Of a stretch of DNA of 64,000 nucleotides, positions 33,375-45,047 are shown piece after piece. This DNA is from Siphonodentalium dalli (Eukaryota; Mollusca; Scaphopoda; Gadilida; Siphonodentaliidae). Numbering within the stretch: the first letter of the stretch is position 1; every line of letters starts with the position of its first letter. The notes beneath the pieces were generated by a model. It made no database searches. It had not been told where the DNA came from and saw nothing but the letters and a program-made list of their open reading frames with translations. The position numbers and the translations under genes were made by a program. Location of the stretch: positions 20,696,134-20,760,133 of the forward strand of contig CP136065.1 of the NCBI GenBank assembly GCA_032622095.1. The letters run 5' to 3'.

Positions 33375-33815
33375 GAAAATTACCAGGTGCCGAAACGTCC
33401 GACGTGCCGAACAATCGTGTGCCGAAACGTCCAGGTGCCGAACCACAAACACGGGTGGTGAAACGTCCATGTGCCGAACCGTCCAGCATCCACCACTTGC
33501 ATCATCCGACCATCGTTACATGGAAGCGCCTGTCTGGAGTTTGAAGTTGAACGTGGTCGATCTAAATCTCTCTATTAAGCAGGCTGCGAACAACAAGTTC
33601 CCGTCCAAACGGCCAAGACAAATCAACCGTGGGAAAAACACATTCCTCATGAGGGTGCAGTACGTTTCGGCACCAGCTGGTTTTCGGGACGTTTCAGCAC
33701 CTGTGTTTTCGGCACTTGTTTTGGCCCAAGCGCTTGGACGTTTCGGCTCTTCGTCGAAGACGTTTCGGCACATGATTTATTTACGAGGGTGCAGGACGTT
33801 TCGGCATCTGGGTTC
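33375..33815. repeat. GTTTCGGCACCTGG-type minisatellite, blocks 2 and 3
   Basis: Block 2 (33375-33480) reads CCGAAACGTCCAGGTG-type units. Block 3 (33655-33815) reads the inverse. About 175 bp of other DNA separates them. A 150-residue plus frame across this region (33469-33921) is composed mainly of repeat translation. Confidence 0.75.
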
Positions 33816-34026
33816 TATGATCTATATGCTGTATAATAAACACATTCTGTGTTGTGTAGCTTTGTCACACGAGACCGTGTACATTGTGTCACATTTATGT
33901 GACAAGAACGAAGTAAGTTGATTCAATGATTTACTACTATGACACGATTATAATTTGATAACATATACCTGCTATTTTCGTGCTGACGTACGTCACGGTA
34001 TTGTGTTTGTTTTGATATCGAATGAG

Positions 34027-34265
34027 TATTTATTACATGATCCTACCTTTATTCCATTCATTAAACCCATTCTATAAATTGTGATATTAAACGTTCGTTT
34101 GAAAAGTTTTGTCATTAATTATAAGCCATTAAATACACCAAAAAGTCTTTATTTATCTGGGACTATTTCTTTACGCGGGAAAACTACGCATAAATACGTG
34201 AAACGTCACCGTATGCCTTATATAAGCCGATGTTAGTTTCGCGTCCCATTTGTTTATCTAGCGGT
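34027..34265 (+). repeat. Dispersed repeat U, copy 1
   Basis: TATTTATTACATGATCCTAC, TTATTCCATTCA, ATATTAAACGTTCGTTT and GGGACTATTTCTT words recur in the same order at 36290-36650. The second copy has about 125 extra bases after CGTTCGTTT. Confidence 0.75.
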
Positions 34266-34329
34266 CAGATGCTCGTAGCCCGTTTATATAACCATGTGTA
34301 TATGTTATTCTGAATTATATATCCACTAC

Positions 34330-36160
34330 TATGGCGTCCAATGTGCTTTGGTGTATTTCCAAAACTGGGTGGATAAACTGAACACCAGAAAGTCGTTGAT
34401 AGAGTGTATGCATGTGCGTGTATGTCGTATATGCGAGAAATACACAACGAAAACACAATTCACAGTTTGGATCGATAGGCCTTGCCCTGTGTATTTTGAT
34501 GTTGCGTTTTTTGACAATCGGTCTTTCGTATCCTTTCTATAACACAATTATCGTGTTTCTTGCAGCACGAAGTTACCGTGTGATCGCCACGGAAGCGTTT
34601 TCATTCAGAGTATGGATATATTGCCGCCGATGCAGTGTATTCTCGGATAGAAAACAAGTACGCCGATTCCGAAAGCAGAAACTAAGTCGCGAGGGTCACC
34701 CCTGGTTGAGTCTGGGATATTTGGCACTCGGGACTTGGCTAGAGGGTTTTCGTTGGGGTTATCTCCACCTTGGAATTTCCAACTGTACCCCACCCCATTG
34801 AACCGCACCAAACTCACAAGTTTGCGTAATTTAATTTGCACACCCCCCTCCCGGTGCTTTGATTTTCCCCAAATGTTCCCTCACAGACTACTAGATAGTA
34901 GCCTATTATAAATGGACCAGCAGTCTTGTGGCCACTGGCCATGCAAGGGGATGAAAATGATGGTTTGGCCCAGTATGGGATTAAAAAATCCTAACATCTA
35001 GTGGTATAACGCCAGACAAATTTACACCCCGATTTATTTTTTCTTAAATTAATTAGCAAGTAACTACTGGCAAGGCACAGAACACACGAGTCGGCCGATG
35101 GTTAGACCCGATGTGAGAACATTTTGAAAATCTGAACATGAACTTTCGACAATCCTAGCATCTACCCTTGTCTCAAGCTTTACAATTCGGGGAAATTTTC
35201 AAAATGACACTCACTCTTAGTTTTGAAAATTGCCAACTGATGGGCATTTCAGTCCAGAATTTTGCAAATAAAAGGGAGATATGCAAATGTTGGTCTAAAA
35301 AACAAGAAATTCGTCACTAAGAAATTGTTGGAAAATCAAGCTACGAGAACAATTTCAACTTAATTTTGGTGTGAATTTTCCAATTAACGTTGCATTAGGT
35401 TTGACTACAGTTTGGGGGTAAGACCCCTTCCTAACCACCCCTGCCGACACGTCCCTGCTTGGCACTCCATACTAAGAGCGCGGTCTTGCATTCACTGAAG
35501 ACGAGAAATCATCGATACTAAATTACGGGGAGGAGTCAGGGGACTACATCCCCACCCTGCCGGGGAGGGATAGCCACCCCCGTCAGTGAGGTCTGCAATG
35601 GTCAACCCGGTAGCTAAAGCCCGCTCCCTGCCAGGGAATCGTATATAGCCCCTGCGTCGGGAATATCCTGGCGCAACCCCTGTTTGAAATCATATAGAAA
35701 TTTTAAAGGAGAAGACCACATATGGAGCAGAACTCGGGGAAATGAGCTCTCATAACCACAAAACTACACTAAAGAATCCCAATAAATCCAAATCGGATGA
35801 AGTCGCATAGAGTATATATGGTATCGTTCTGTTGGCCTCTCTATATCATATAAATACTTTTTCTAAAAACCCTTAAATCAACTCGACGTGCGATTTCCCT
35901 GCGCTCCTGTTGCACAAATAATAGTATAAAAAACGTTCAAACAGTAAATATGACCAGACAAGACATAGAAACCGCTAATCTCATTACCAATCTAACAACA
36001 CCAGTCGAACATGATTACCTTTCAAAGCAATAACACCGGGCATCAGGTTACGGACATCCACAGGCACACACACCATGGATAAATAAACGGTCAAAAGAAC
36101 GGCGTTTTTTGTACGTTTATATCTAGCATATACCCATGGTTATATATAAACGGGCTACGA
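34330..36160. other. Unassigned, probably unique stretch
   Basis: The largest repeat-free part of the window. A 129-residue plus frame at 34412-34801 and others lack recognised motifs. GC-richer text at 35500-35690 has several GGGA/TCCC words but no clear gene. Confidence 0.35.
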
Positions 36161-36163
36161 CAC

Positions 36164-36302
36164 CATGTAATAAATAAAATCAGTTTATAGCGGAATTTAC
36201 AAAACTCACACAAAGGCTCGGTCCAGACCTAATTTACTGGACTCGTTTTGTAAATTTCGCTATAAACTGCGGACTCGTTGTAGATCCTCTATTTATTACA
36301 TG
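36164..36302. repeat. Hairpin element H, copy 1
   Basis: Outer CATGTAATAAATA pairs with TATTTATTACATG. Inner TTTATAGCGGAATTTACAAA pairs with TTTGTAAATTTCGCTATAAA. The centre contains GGCTCGGTCCAGACCTAATT. Sits at the left edge of repeat U copy 2. Confidence 0.75.
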
Positions 36303-36650
36303 ATCCTACCCTTATTCCATTCAATAAACCCGTTCTATAAATTGTTATATTAAACGTTCGTTTAATAACAGGAAATAGTTCCAGGTGACCTTCGACTTCC
36401 GGTTTGTCGTCTGTTTACATTCTCTATGCTACGTCTCAAAATACTATGGCTTCCAATATTGTTCCAACAAACTATAAAGAATTAAGAGTTTGAAAAGTTA
36501 TGTCATTAAATATACGCCATTAAATACGCCAACGAGTCTTATTTATATGGGACTATTTCTTCACGCGGGAAAACATCGCATAGTTACGTGAAACGCCATC
36601 GCATGCCTTATTGAAGCCGGTTTTAGTTCGCGTCCATTTGTTGATGTACG
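36290..36650 (+). repeat. Dispersed repeat U, copy 2
   Basis: Counterpart of 34027-34265, with a 125-bp insertion at about 36365-36490. The upstream boundary is the H hairpin, which is absent from copy 1. Confidence 0.7.
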
Positions 36651-36673
36651 TATGTTTTGTCGAGGTTTTGGAT

Positions 36674-36840
36674 CATGTAATTAATATAATCTACAGCTCG
36701 TCCACAGTTTATATTGGAATTTACAAAACTCGTCCAGTAAATTAGGTCTGGAGACCTCGCCAAAGGCTCGGTCCAGACCTAATTTACTAGACTCGTTTTG
36801 TTTTTCCGCTATAAACTGGGGACTCGTTGTAGATCCTCTA
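36674..36840. repeat. Hairpin element H, copy 2, interrupted by Helitron B
   Basis: Arms of about 65 bp (CAGTTTAT, GGAATTTACAAAACTCGTCC, AGTAAATTAGGTCTGG and their inverses) around an AGACCTCGCCAAAGGCTCGG centre. The element breaks at GATCCTCTA (36840), where copy 1 continues TTTATTACATG. The break is the A side of a Helitron A^T insertion. Confidence 0.75.
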
Positions 36841-36860
36841 TCTATATCTATATTTGCGAA

Positions 36861-36899
<39 letters not shown>

Positions 36900-39800
36900 G
36901 TTCTATAGAAATTCACAGGGAACCATCTAGATGATGCCAAAGGGGTCTACTAAGAGTAGCTTTTTACGAGAAAGATAATGGTCGGGGTTAGAATTTTCTA
37001 AAGTGACGCCGTTGTTGTCAGGGGCAGAAAGGGGGGAGGGGCAGAAAAATAAATTGTCGCCGATTGCCACCAAACTTATATATAATAATCCCCATGATAT
37101 GAGGAATCTAATGGTGTGGTTTAAATATGGCAAAAGTCGCGCCGTTCGCGTCAGGGGTGCCCGGAAGGGGGATGGGCAGATTTTTTTTCTGTCGCCGATT
37201 TCCACCAAACTTATATATAATCATCCCCATGATATGAAAAAACCAACGGTGTGGTTTAAAAGTGGCGTCGTTCGAGTCAGGGATGCACGGAAGGGGAGAG
37301 GGGCACCAAAATTGAAAAACTAATTTTAGCGCCGATCTCCACCAAATTGATATATATTCTTCTTCATTATACAAGGAATCAAATTGTGCGCTTTAACAAT
37401 GCCAAATTGTTGTCTTTTGGTTGAGAGATTGGGAGGGTGTGGGCTCTAAATTTGATAATAATTGGTTTAGTCGCCGATTGCCACCACACTTCTACAAAAT
37501 CATCCCCATGGTATGAGGAGTCTAATGGTGTTGCTTATATCTGTCAAATGTGGCCTCATTCGAGTCAGGGTTGCATTGAAAGGGACAGGGGCACCAAAAT
37601 TGATGCACAATTGTTTTGCGCCAATTTCCACCAAATTGATACACGTTCTTATCCAAGATACGAGGAATCTAATCGTGTGATTTAAGGACGCCACAGTGGT
37701 GCTGTTTGTTTGAGAGATGGGGTGTGGATTGGCACCAAATTTGATTAAAAAAAATTGTTTAGTCGCCGATTATCACCAAACTTATAAACAATCATCTCCA
37801 TGATATCAGGAGTATAATCGTGTGGTTTAAGGGTGTCATAAGTTGGGCCATTCGAGTCAGTGGTGTATAGAGATGAGATGGACACAACAAATTATATCTA
37901 TATGTTTAGTGCCAATTTCCACCAGATTGATACATATTTTTCTCTGTGGTACGAGGAATTTTATCGTGTCGTTTAGATACACCAAATTTGTGCCCTATTG
38001 GTGAGAGATATGGGGACCTTAAATTTGATACGAATTTGTATACTCGCCAATTTTCATCAATTTCATATATATGCATCTCTAATCGCTAAGTCTTAGTGTG
38101 TGCAGCTTGAGACTGAAATAGGGACGGGAGGGTCACCAAGACTGATGCAAAATATTTTTAGTACTAATTACCATCAAATTCAGACACGTTCTTCTCAAAT
38201 GATACAAAAAATCAAATCGTGCTGTCTGTCTGTCTGTCTTTCTGTCTGTCTGTGTGCGTTCTATATATAACTTCACGCGGTACAATCGAGATGGCACCAA
38301 GGCGTTCTAAGAGGGGTAACTGTTTACAAGGAAGATAACGGTTTGGGTAAAAAAATTCTAAAATGACGCTGTTGGTGTCAGGGGAAGAAAAGGGGGAGGT
38401 CGGCAAAATTAAAAATATATCGTGAAATAGTTTTGTCGCCGATTTCCACCAAACGAATACATAATCACCTTCGCAATATTGCGTTGTTCGAGTCAACGTT
38501 GCATCAACAATTGATTTAATAAACTATTTTTAGCCCAGATTTCCACCAAATTGATATATTATTCTTCTCCATGATACGAGGAATATCATCGTGTTATTTA
38601 AAGACGTCAAATTGCTGTCGGTTGGGTGAGAGATATGGGCCATAACTATTCTCAGAATTTGTTTAGTTGCTGATTACCACCAAACATATATATAATCATC
38701 GCCAGTATATCATGCATCTATGAGTCTAATGGGAGTGGTTTAAATATGTCCAAAGAGGCAAACGCTGGTACAAATTTATTTGGCACCAATTTCCACCGAA
38801 TTCATACACGTTTTTCTCTAATGATATACCATGAATTAAATAACATTTGATGTCGTTTGCGTCCCGGATGGCGAGCGGATATACACTATCATTGATAAGA
38901 TTGCTATTCGCCTTTATATACAGTCACCCAGGCCATCTCCATATCATTTTAAGTAGTTTTGGACGTTCACATTTAAGTCAATTGAACAATTATATATTCT
39001 TAACTGTCATATTTATATGGGAATAGCAGTCAGGGCATTCACAAAATGAGCTAGCAAAAAGAGATACATAGAAGAAGCATTTAACGTATATTTATCATTC
39101 TATTGAAGAGATACATATATTCGTGCAAACTGAGAGACCCCGAACCGTCAGAGGATTGCATATATATTATAACAAAATTGAGTCTGTTCCATTCAATACA
39201 GTTTCCACAAAAAAGTTACAATTTGTCAAGAGATATGGAATGCCTGCTCTAAAATAGTGGTCACAGTGTGTAGTCAAATATAGTTTCTTCTGATATATAA
39301 GAAAATGCAGTTAGTAGCATAAGACTTTTCTGCACATCTGACAAGGGTTTTATAACAGACTCTTCGACTGACATAAACAACTCAAAATCTCGCTCTGTAA
39401 CTGGCACATGTAGCTAAGATTTATGCGCATCAACATTTCGTTTAAACTGATAATATTTAGCCAATATATAGCACCATGAACAGAGGAGCACCTGGAAATT
39501 TCTTTGAAACATCTGTATCTTCACGGAGATAGCCAGGTGTCCTCGAGAACTTAGTCCCACCCACTACATTGATTGATACATCTCAATATTCAAAACCCAA
39601 TTATCATCTTTTATCAAACTAATGTGTTTATGATGTTCATGTATCATATTATAACGTCTAATGTATACGCAGTTGTAAATAAATACATACTTCATTATTG
39701 TTGGAGCGGATTAATCGCGACAAACAGAATGACAATTGACAAGGTGAGCCACTACTTATATCCCATGACTGTAATAATCATGTTTTATGATGCTATTTGA

Positions 39801-39927
39801 ATCTACAATTTATGAGAAACCGTCTAACACTTTTAAGCAAGAGCATTCTCTATCCCCAACAAATATCCACAGCATACAGAGGTTTTCTCATCGCATTAAC
39901 CTGGGCAACGCCGGGTAACCCTGCTAG
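36841..39927 (+). mobile_element. Non-autonomous Helitron, copy B
   Basis: Starts TCTATATCTATATTTGCG after an A, then a (TCTG)n tract, and ends GGGCAACGCCGGGTAACCCT followed by GCTAG and T. It is homologous to copy A along its length in opposite orientation, including the ~300-bp dimeric repeats and the 3' part. The right flank is repeat S rather than the rest of hairpin H, so this copy either formed by recombination or lost flanking DNA. No replicase. Confidence 0.85.
38221..38340 (+). repeat. Second 5'-like module inside Helitron B
   Basis: A (TGTC)n tract, TTCTATATATAACTTCACG, ATCGAGATGGCACCAAGGCG and CAAGGAAGATAACGG repeat the module found at 36858-36985. Copy A has the same internal second module near 23930-24020. 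The duplication therefore predates both insertions. Confidence 0.7.
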
Positions 39928-40190
39928 TATATTAATAAATGCAGTTATTCTAGATGGCGAAATCGTTTTCATTAGTTTCTATCCGTTTTACGCGTCCCAA
40001 AACGAGAAGTAAATATTTACAATTGAGCGTATAGTTCGGACTATGTTTTGTATGGAGTGGTACGGTCGATTTGCCAGAGATTTTGGCGACCTTATAATAG
40101 AATGCTATATTCCTCCAGCAAGCATCGCGCTTAACTACTAACTTATAAGCTTCACGAACCCGAACAAGTCCATAATATGATGATTTGTAT
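39928..40190 (+). repeat. Dispersed repeat S, copy 2 (5' truncated)
   Basis: Begins TATATTAATAAATGCAG at the end of Helitron B and matches 14905-15158 and 60330-60570. The T right after CTAG is the first base of the flanking repeat. Confidence 0.7.
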
Positions 40191-40264
40191 TTGTGAGCAT
40201 TTAAAATTTGGCAACAATTGAGCACACGGTCGAAACAGAAAATGGATAGTTTTCGGGCAATTCG

Positions 40265-40309
<45 letters not shown>
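40265..40309. repeat. (AT)n tract, left part
   Basis: About 22 AT units ending in A at 40309, immediately followed by the TC start of a Helitron-like element. Continues at 41414. Confidence 0.9.
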
Positions 40310-40314
<5 letters not shown>

Positions 40315-40693
40315 CCTATATATTTTGATACAATCTGTCTCTGTTTGTCTGTCTGTCTGTCTGTCCTTTATACAAATCTACGATTCTCGACCGATCGGGA
40401 CGAAACTTGGTACGTGTGTGTAGTTTGACCAGGCGGTCGTCGTTGTCGTATTGGCGAGCCCGTGCGACGCCCGTGCAGCGCATGCGCAGACGAGATCTCG
40501 GAAACGGGTGGAGCTATCGACTTGAAATTTCGTATGTGAATGTATCTTGCCCCGGATACGAATTTTATCGGGTCGCCGAGCCCGTGCGACGCAAGCTTCG
40601 CGCATGCGCAGACTAGATCTCGGAAACGGGTGGAGCTATCGACTTGAAATTTGGTTTTTGAATAGCCCGGACAACGTCGGGCTCATCGGCTAG
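40310..40693 (+). mobile_element. Short Helitron-like element HN1
   Basis: TCTCTCCTATATATTTTG start, (TGTC)n at 40340-40365, an internal duplication (GATCTCGGAAACGGGTGGAG twice) and an end with hairpin AGCCCGGACAACGTCGGGCT followed by CATCGGCTAG. A 5' part of the same family is at 50811-51058. Open frames on both strands are by-products. Confidence 0.8.
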
Positions 40694-41412
40694 TCTATTA
40701 TATTTAGAGGAAGATATGTGTGTGTGTGTGTCTGTGTGTGTGTGTTCGCGATGAACTCGAAAACGGCCAAGCCGATTTCGATGAAACTTGGTATGTGGGG
40801 GTATTTTCGGCCGGGGGTGGCATGGGCCTATTAATTTGTCCGTGCGACGTGACCTTGACTTGAAATCGGGTAATTTCAAGGTCAAACGCCCGAATATCAC
40901 GGGATTTCGATGAAACTTGGTATGTGGGGGTGCCTAAGTCCGGGGAGTGGCATAAACCTATTAATTTGCCCGTGCGATGTGACCTTGACCTTGAAATCGG
41001 GTCATTTCAACGTAAAACGCCCGATGAAACTTGGTATGTGGTTCTTTCGTATGGGGAGTCTCATAAGCATATTCATTTGCCCGTGCGACGTGACCTTGAC
41101 CTTGAAATCGGATCAATTCAAGGTCATATCGCCAATTTTGATGGGATTTCGACGAAATTTGATACGTGGGGTTACTTTTGTCCACTGAGTGTTTTGGACG
41201 GGTCGAGTCATGACCCCGACCTGACCTTGACCTTCAAAATGATCAATTCAAGGTCAAATCGGGTAAAACCGGATGGATTTCGACGGGCACGTTTGTCGGG
41301 TACTTTTGTCCGGGCAGTGTTTTGGACTGGTCAAATCGTTACCCCACTTGACCTTGACCTTCAAAATGGACAATTCAGGGTCAAAGCCCGGACGAAGTCG
41401 GGTCACCTTCTA

Positions 41413-41413
<1 letters not shown>
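40694..41413 (+). mobile_element. Short Helitron-like element HN2
   Basis: Begins TCTATTATATTTAGAGG directly after the CTAG of HN1. It contains three repeats of a CGATGAAACTTGGTATGTGG unit, then two 130-bp GGGTCAAATCG / TGACCTTGACCTTCAAAATG units. It ends with hairpin CCCGGACGAAGTCGGG and CTTCTAG. T and the rest of the (AT)n tract follow. Confidence 0.8.

Positions 41414-41457
<44 letters not shown>
41414..41457. repeat. (AT)n tract, right part
   Basis: Starts with T right after CTAG at 41413. Together with 40265-40309 it makes one (AT)n tract of about 44 units if the HN1-HN2 pair is removed. Confidence 0.9.
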
Positions 41458-41458
<1 letters not shown>

Positions 41459-41584
41459 TTGTTTTTGGCTGACATTTTCTGGGAAAATATTTTTTCAAAC
41501 TTTAGTGTTGACAATTTTTCTCTTGTTACTTATTGTCATCCAATAAACCTTAATGTTACTTTGCATGAAAGTTTTGTGTTACGA

Positions 41585-41975
41585 TGTTAATGGAAAGGTT
41601 AGATATAGGGCATCACTAATGAGTCGAATTTCTATACGAAATTTATTAACCGAGTACACTAAATACTGACTGAGTTTAAACAAAATTAATATTGATTTCC
41701 TTATCACAATCAAAAAGGAAGTAAAGACCCACTCAAGAAAACTTATAGTTCCATTTTAAATGTGTCTTTTCGTGTCGACATAATTGTTCAACCACCCTTA
41801 TCACACATATTTATCTCACAGTCAACACTAAATAACCCAACACAAATTAAATATCATAGTTATATTATAATTAACATAATAATAACATTGATCGGTGTCA
41901 TTGCGTTGTCCGTGCAGATAATACACGTGTGTCTTACTAAAAATACGAGGCCGGGTTTAGTTGCTAATTAAGTTA
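41585..41975 (+). repeat. Dispersed repeat X, copy 1
   Basis: CTAATGAGTCGAATTTCTAT, TTAACCGAGTACACTA, AATATTGATTTCCTTAT, GTTCAACC.CCCTTATCA and GAGGCCGGGTT words recur in order at 54690-55100. Copy 2 has an extra insertion of about 120 bp. Confidence 0.7.
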
Positions 41976-42435
41976 TATATTTATGTTGCATCTTAGTTAT
42001 ATGGTGAATATGTGTTACGTAAATGTTACAAAGATGCTTGTATATTATGTTTGGCTCTGTTCTAGCTTTGTCAATAAACAATCGATTAGGATAAAGACAG
42101 ACTGCTGAACGGGATGGAGCTAGGATAAAATGTGTCTATCCGTGCACTCTTCGATCTGAGAGATGCGAGTTGAAACTCAGTATGAAGCACAGTATGTCAT
42201 CTTAAATTCATAGCGCATATATACGTCCGCGAAGCACGAGTCGGAAATCCCGTGAATCAGTATATACCTCGGTGTCCTTACTTACCCCAATCTAGCAGGT
42301 ATGTGGTATAAATCGGCCGGACCCAGAACTACCTAAGAACACACGACTCATTGATAATTTATTTTCCTGCACAAGTGTTCAATATTCTCCCGAGTCGGTT
42401 TTGTTAAACAAATCCGTAAACTGTCGGTCAGCAGG
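41976..42435. other. Unassigned stretch
   Basis: No gene or structured repeat could be supported. Confidence 0.4.
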
Positions 42436-43046
42436 TCTTAAGACAGATCACGCCACGAATCTCTACTATGGCTAGCACCCGTATAGATCATATTCCACCA
42501 GTTCAAAACATGGGAACGTTTGAATAATTATAATAATAATAATGACCAGTTTTACAAGCGATTAACCAATTATTAGCTCTAACACGCTTGGTACAATTGA
42601 ATGTTTGACTAATTAAGTCGAAAAAATAACACGGGGAATATATCTCTTAGTTATTAGCTGTTCCTTGATAATGTACTTCACACTAGGTGAAGGTCCCAAA
42701 TCGATATTGCAAGCATGGTTTCCTGTGACTTTTGTGAGCCGATATCGCAATAAACATTGAATAAATTACCCAGGAGTAATTCCATATTGTAAGCGACGCA
42801 AAGCAAAATCGCTCACAAAGTCACTTAAATCCTGAAATTTAGAGTTGGGACATTCACCTAAAGTGAAGTACATTATTAATGAACATATAATAACTAAGAA
42901 ATATTTTCCCCATGTTATTTTTTCAACTTTATAATGTTCCCTGTCAAAACTTCAAAATGTTCCAAGGGTTTGTACTCAGTGGAATGTGATCTCTACGGGC
43001 GTTAGTCAGAGTAGGGATTTATGGCATGATCTAGTCGTAAGATAGA
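42436..43046. mobile_element. Nested foldback element K
   Basis: Outer arms of about 85 bp (42436-42520 and 42960-43046) share AGATCA.GCCA.AAT, CTACT.TG.CTA.C.CCCGTA and AACATGGGAACGTTT-like words. Inner arms of about 84 bp (42615-42700 and 42846-42929) share AAAAAATAACA.GGGGAA, TTAGTTATTA and AATGTACTTCAC. This is probably one foldback MITE inside another or a single element with stepped arms. Noncoding. Confidence 0.75.
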
Positions 43047-43133
43047 GAGTGAGCGATGGTTTTATTTCTAAATTTCAGAAGATTATGTTACAAGGGATAT
43101 ATACATGTATATGTATATACATTTTATTTTTTA

Positions 43134-43786
43134 TCTACTTTATATTTTGAGAACTACGTATATCCATATATATATATATCTTATATATATCCTTTATAGA
43201 ATCGAAAACGGCTGGACCGATTGAGACCAAACTTCCTGTCTAAGGTTAAAAAATTAGGGACAGTGCATAGCACAGCTTCTGAGAGCGTCCGAGCACTCAT
43301 TCTCCACATCCCAGTCACCGTCATTGGCACTGTGGGGTTAATCGCGTTGATGGTTAAAGAGCGTTCGTATCCGCAGTGTCGTTGATAAAGAGCGTCTATA
43401 TACACGACGAGTATAAATATGGCTCCATTGACCGTCTCGATGCGAAATTTCAATGATCTTCACCTTGAAACGGGTACCCACAAATGATATATATGTGTGT
43501 GTCCTTTATAGACTCGAACCGATTGAGCTCAAACTTGCTACCTACGGGAAGTGTCATGGACAGGTTAAATTGTGACCCCCGACCTGACATTGACCTTGAA
43601 AATGATCAATTCAAGGTCAAATCGGGTAAAATTGAAAAACAAAAAATTAAATTAAAAAATTAAAAAGGCACAATTAACTCATTGAAAAAAAAAAAATTAA
43701 TTAAAAAATTAATTATCAAAATTAATTAAAAATTAAGAATTGTCATGTTTCTGACGATTGCCGCCAGTGGCGGGCTAACCTGCTAG
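43134..43786 (+). mobile_element. Short Helitron-like element HN3
   Basis: Starts TCTACTTTATATTTTGAG after A. Ends with perfect hairpin CCGCC-AGT-GGCGG, GCTAACCTG and CTAG. Internal words GAAAACGGCTGGACCGATTG, GACCAAACTTCC and AAAGAGCGTT are shared with HN4. Confidence 0.8.
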
Positions 43787-45047
43787 TCTACTATATATTT
43801 TGAGAACTACGTATATCCATATATATATCCTTTATATAATCGAAAACGGCTGGACCGATTGAGACCAAACTTCCTGTCTAAGGTTTAAAAAAACTAGGGA
43901 CAGTGCATAGCACAGCTTCTGAGAACGTACGAGCACTCCACATCCCAGTCACCGTAATTGGCACTGTGGGGTTAATCGCGTTGATAGTTAAAGAGCGTTT
44001 GTATCCGCAGTGTCGTTGATAAATAGCGTCTATATACAACGAGTATAAATACGGCTCCATTGACCGTCTCGAGACGAAATTTCGTATTTAGGGGTTCCAA
44101 GGAACGGGCACTGCAATGGTTAATAGTCTCTTTGGTTTGTGTGAGCCGATGCAGGATGGACAACTCTATATTCACAAACGTATTCAAGTCAACGATATCG
44201 AAAGTAATCGTAAAATACGCACACATATGTCTTAACGTGTAGGCTATTTAAGAGCGTTTATCTACTTGAGTGAAAATACGGCATTTGCCGGCTCAGTCCC
44301 AAAATATAGCATTTACAATTTCTGATATATACATTTTTGTTACAGCTGATGTTCTTAGTTTATTTTGGATACATTTATATTTTTATGCTATTTTCCACAC
44401 CTCACTAAGTGCTAAGTCATGTAGAGTTAGGTCGCGGGTAAAAGTTCGCTAAATATGATCTGGAATCTGACCCAAATATAAAGGGGAGCGAATCGGTGCC
44501 TAGGTCTGGAATCTGGACTCGGGTAAAAGTGGATCAAATCCATTTACCTCAGATGGCTTCCAGAATGGCCTGAATTTTGGTAAAAGCTGTGTAACAGAAT
44601 TTAGCTGTTTCTTGGCTATAAGTTTGGTTTATTTTCATTGAAATTGGTTACTAATTAATGAGCGTGTGTCTATGAGGCGTCGCTATTAAAAAAATTATCT
44701 ACTTGAGTGAAAATAAAATCGGGTAAAACTGGCGGATTTCGACGGACGAAATTTGATACCGTGCGACGACTCCTTCACCCCTTCTTACCTACTTAGGGCT
44801 TCCTAGGAACGGGGGACATTTTCATCGGGTCAGTTTTTCCGCCCGAGGTGATCTTCACCAAAAAATAAATGAAGAAAAAAAAAAATAATTAAAAATTTAA
44901 TTAAAAAAATTTATTTCAAAAGCCAGTAAATTAAAAAGGCACAATTAACTCGTTGAAAAACATAAAATTAAATTAAAAAATTTATTTAAAAAAATAAAAA
45001 TTGTCATGTGTCTGACGATTGCCGCCAGTGGCGGGCTAACCTGCTAG
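43787..45047 (+). mobile_element. Short Helitron-like element HN4
   Basis: Begins TCTACTATATATTTTGAG immediately after the CTAG of HN3. It has the same subterminal words and ends with the same CCGCC-AGT-GGCGG hairpin and CTAG at 45044-45047. The interior 44060-44880 includes unrelated sequence (for example 44100-44450), possibly captured DNA. Confidence 0.75.

Noticed and set aside
33469-33921. 150-residue plus-strand frame
   Set aside because: Much of it is translation of the GTTTCGGCACC minisatellite. The remainder shows no domain.
40924-41472. 182-residue plus-strand frame
   Set aside because: Lies in Helitron-like tandem units and ends by reading the (AT)n tract as YIYIYI. Repeat by-product.
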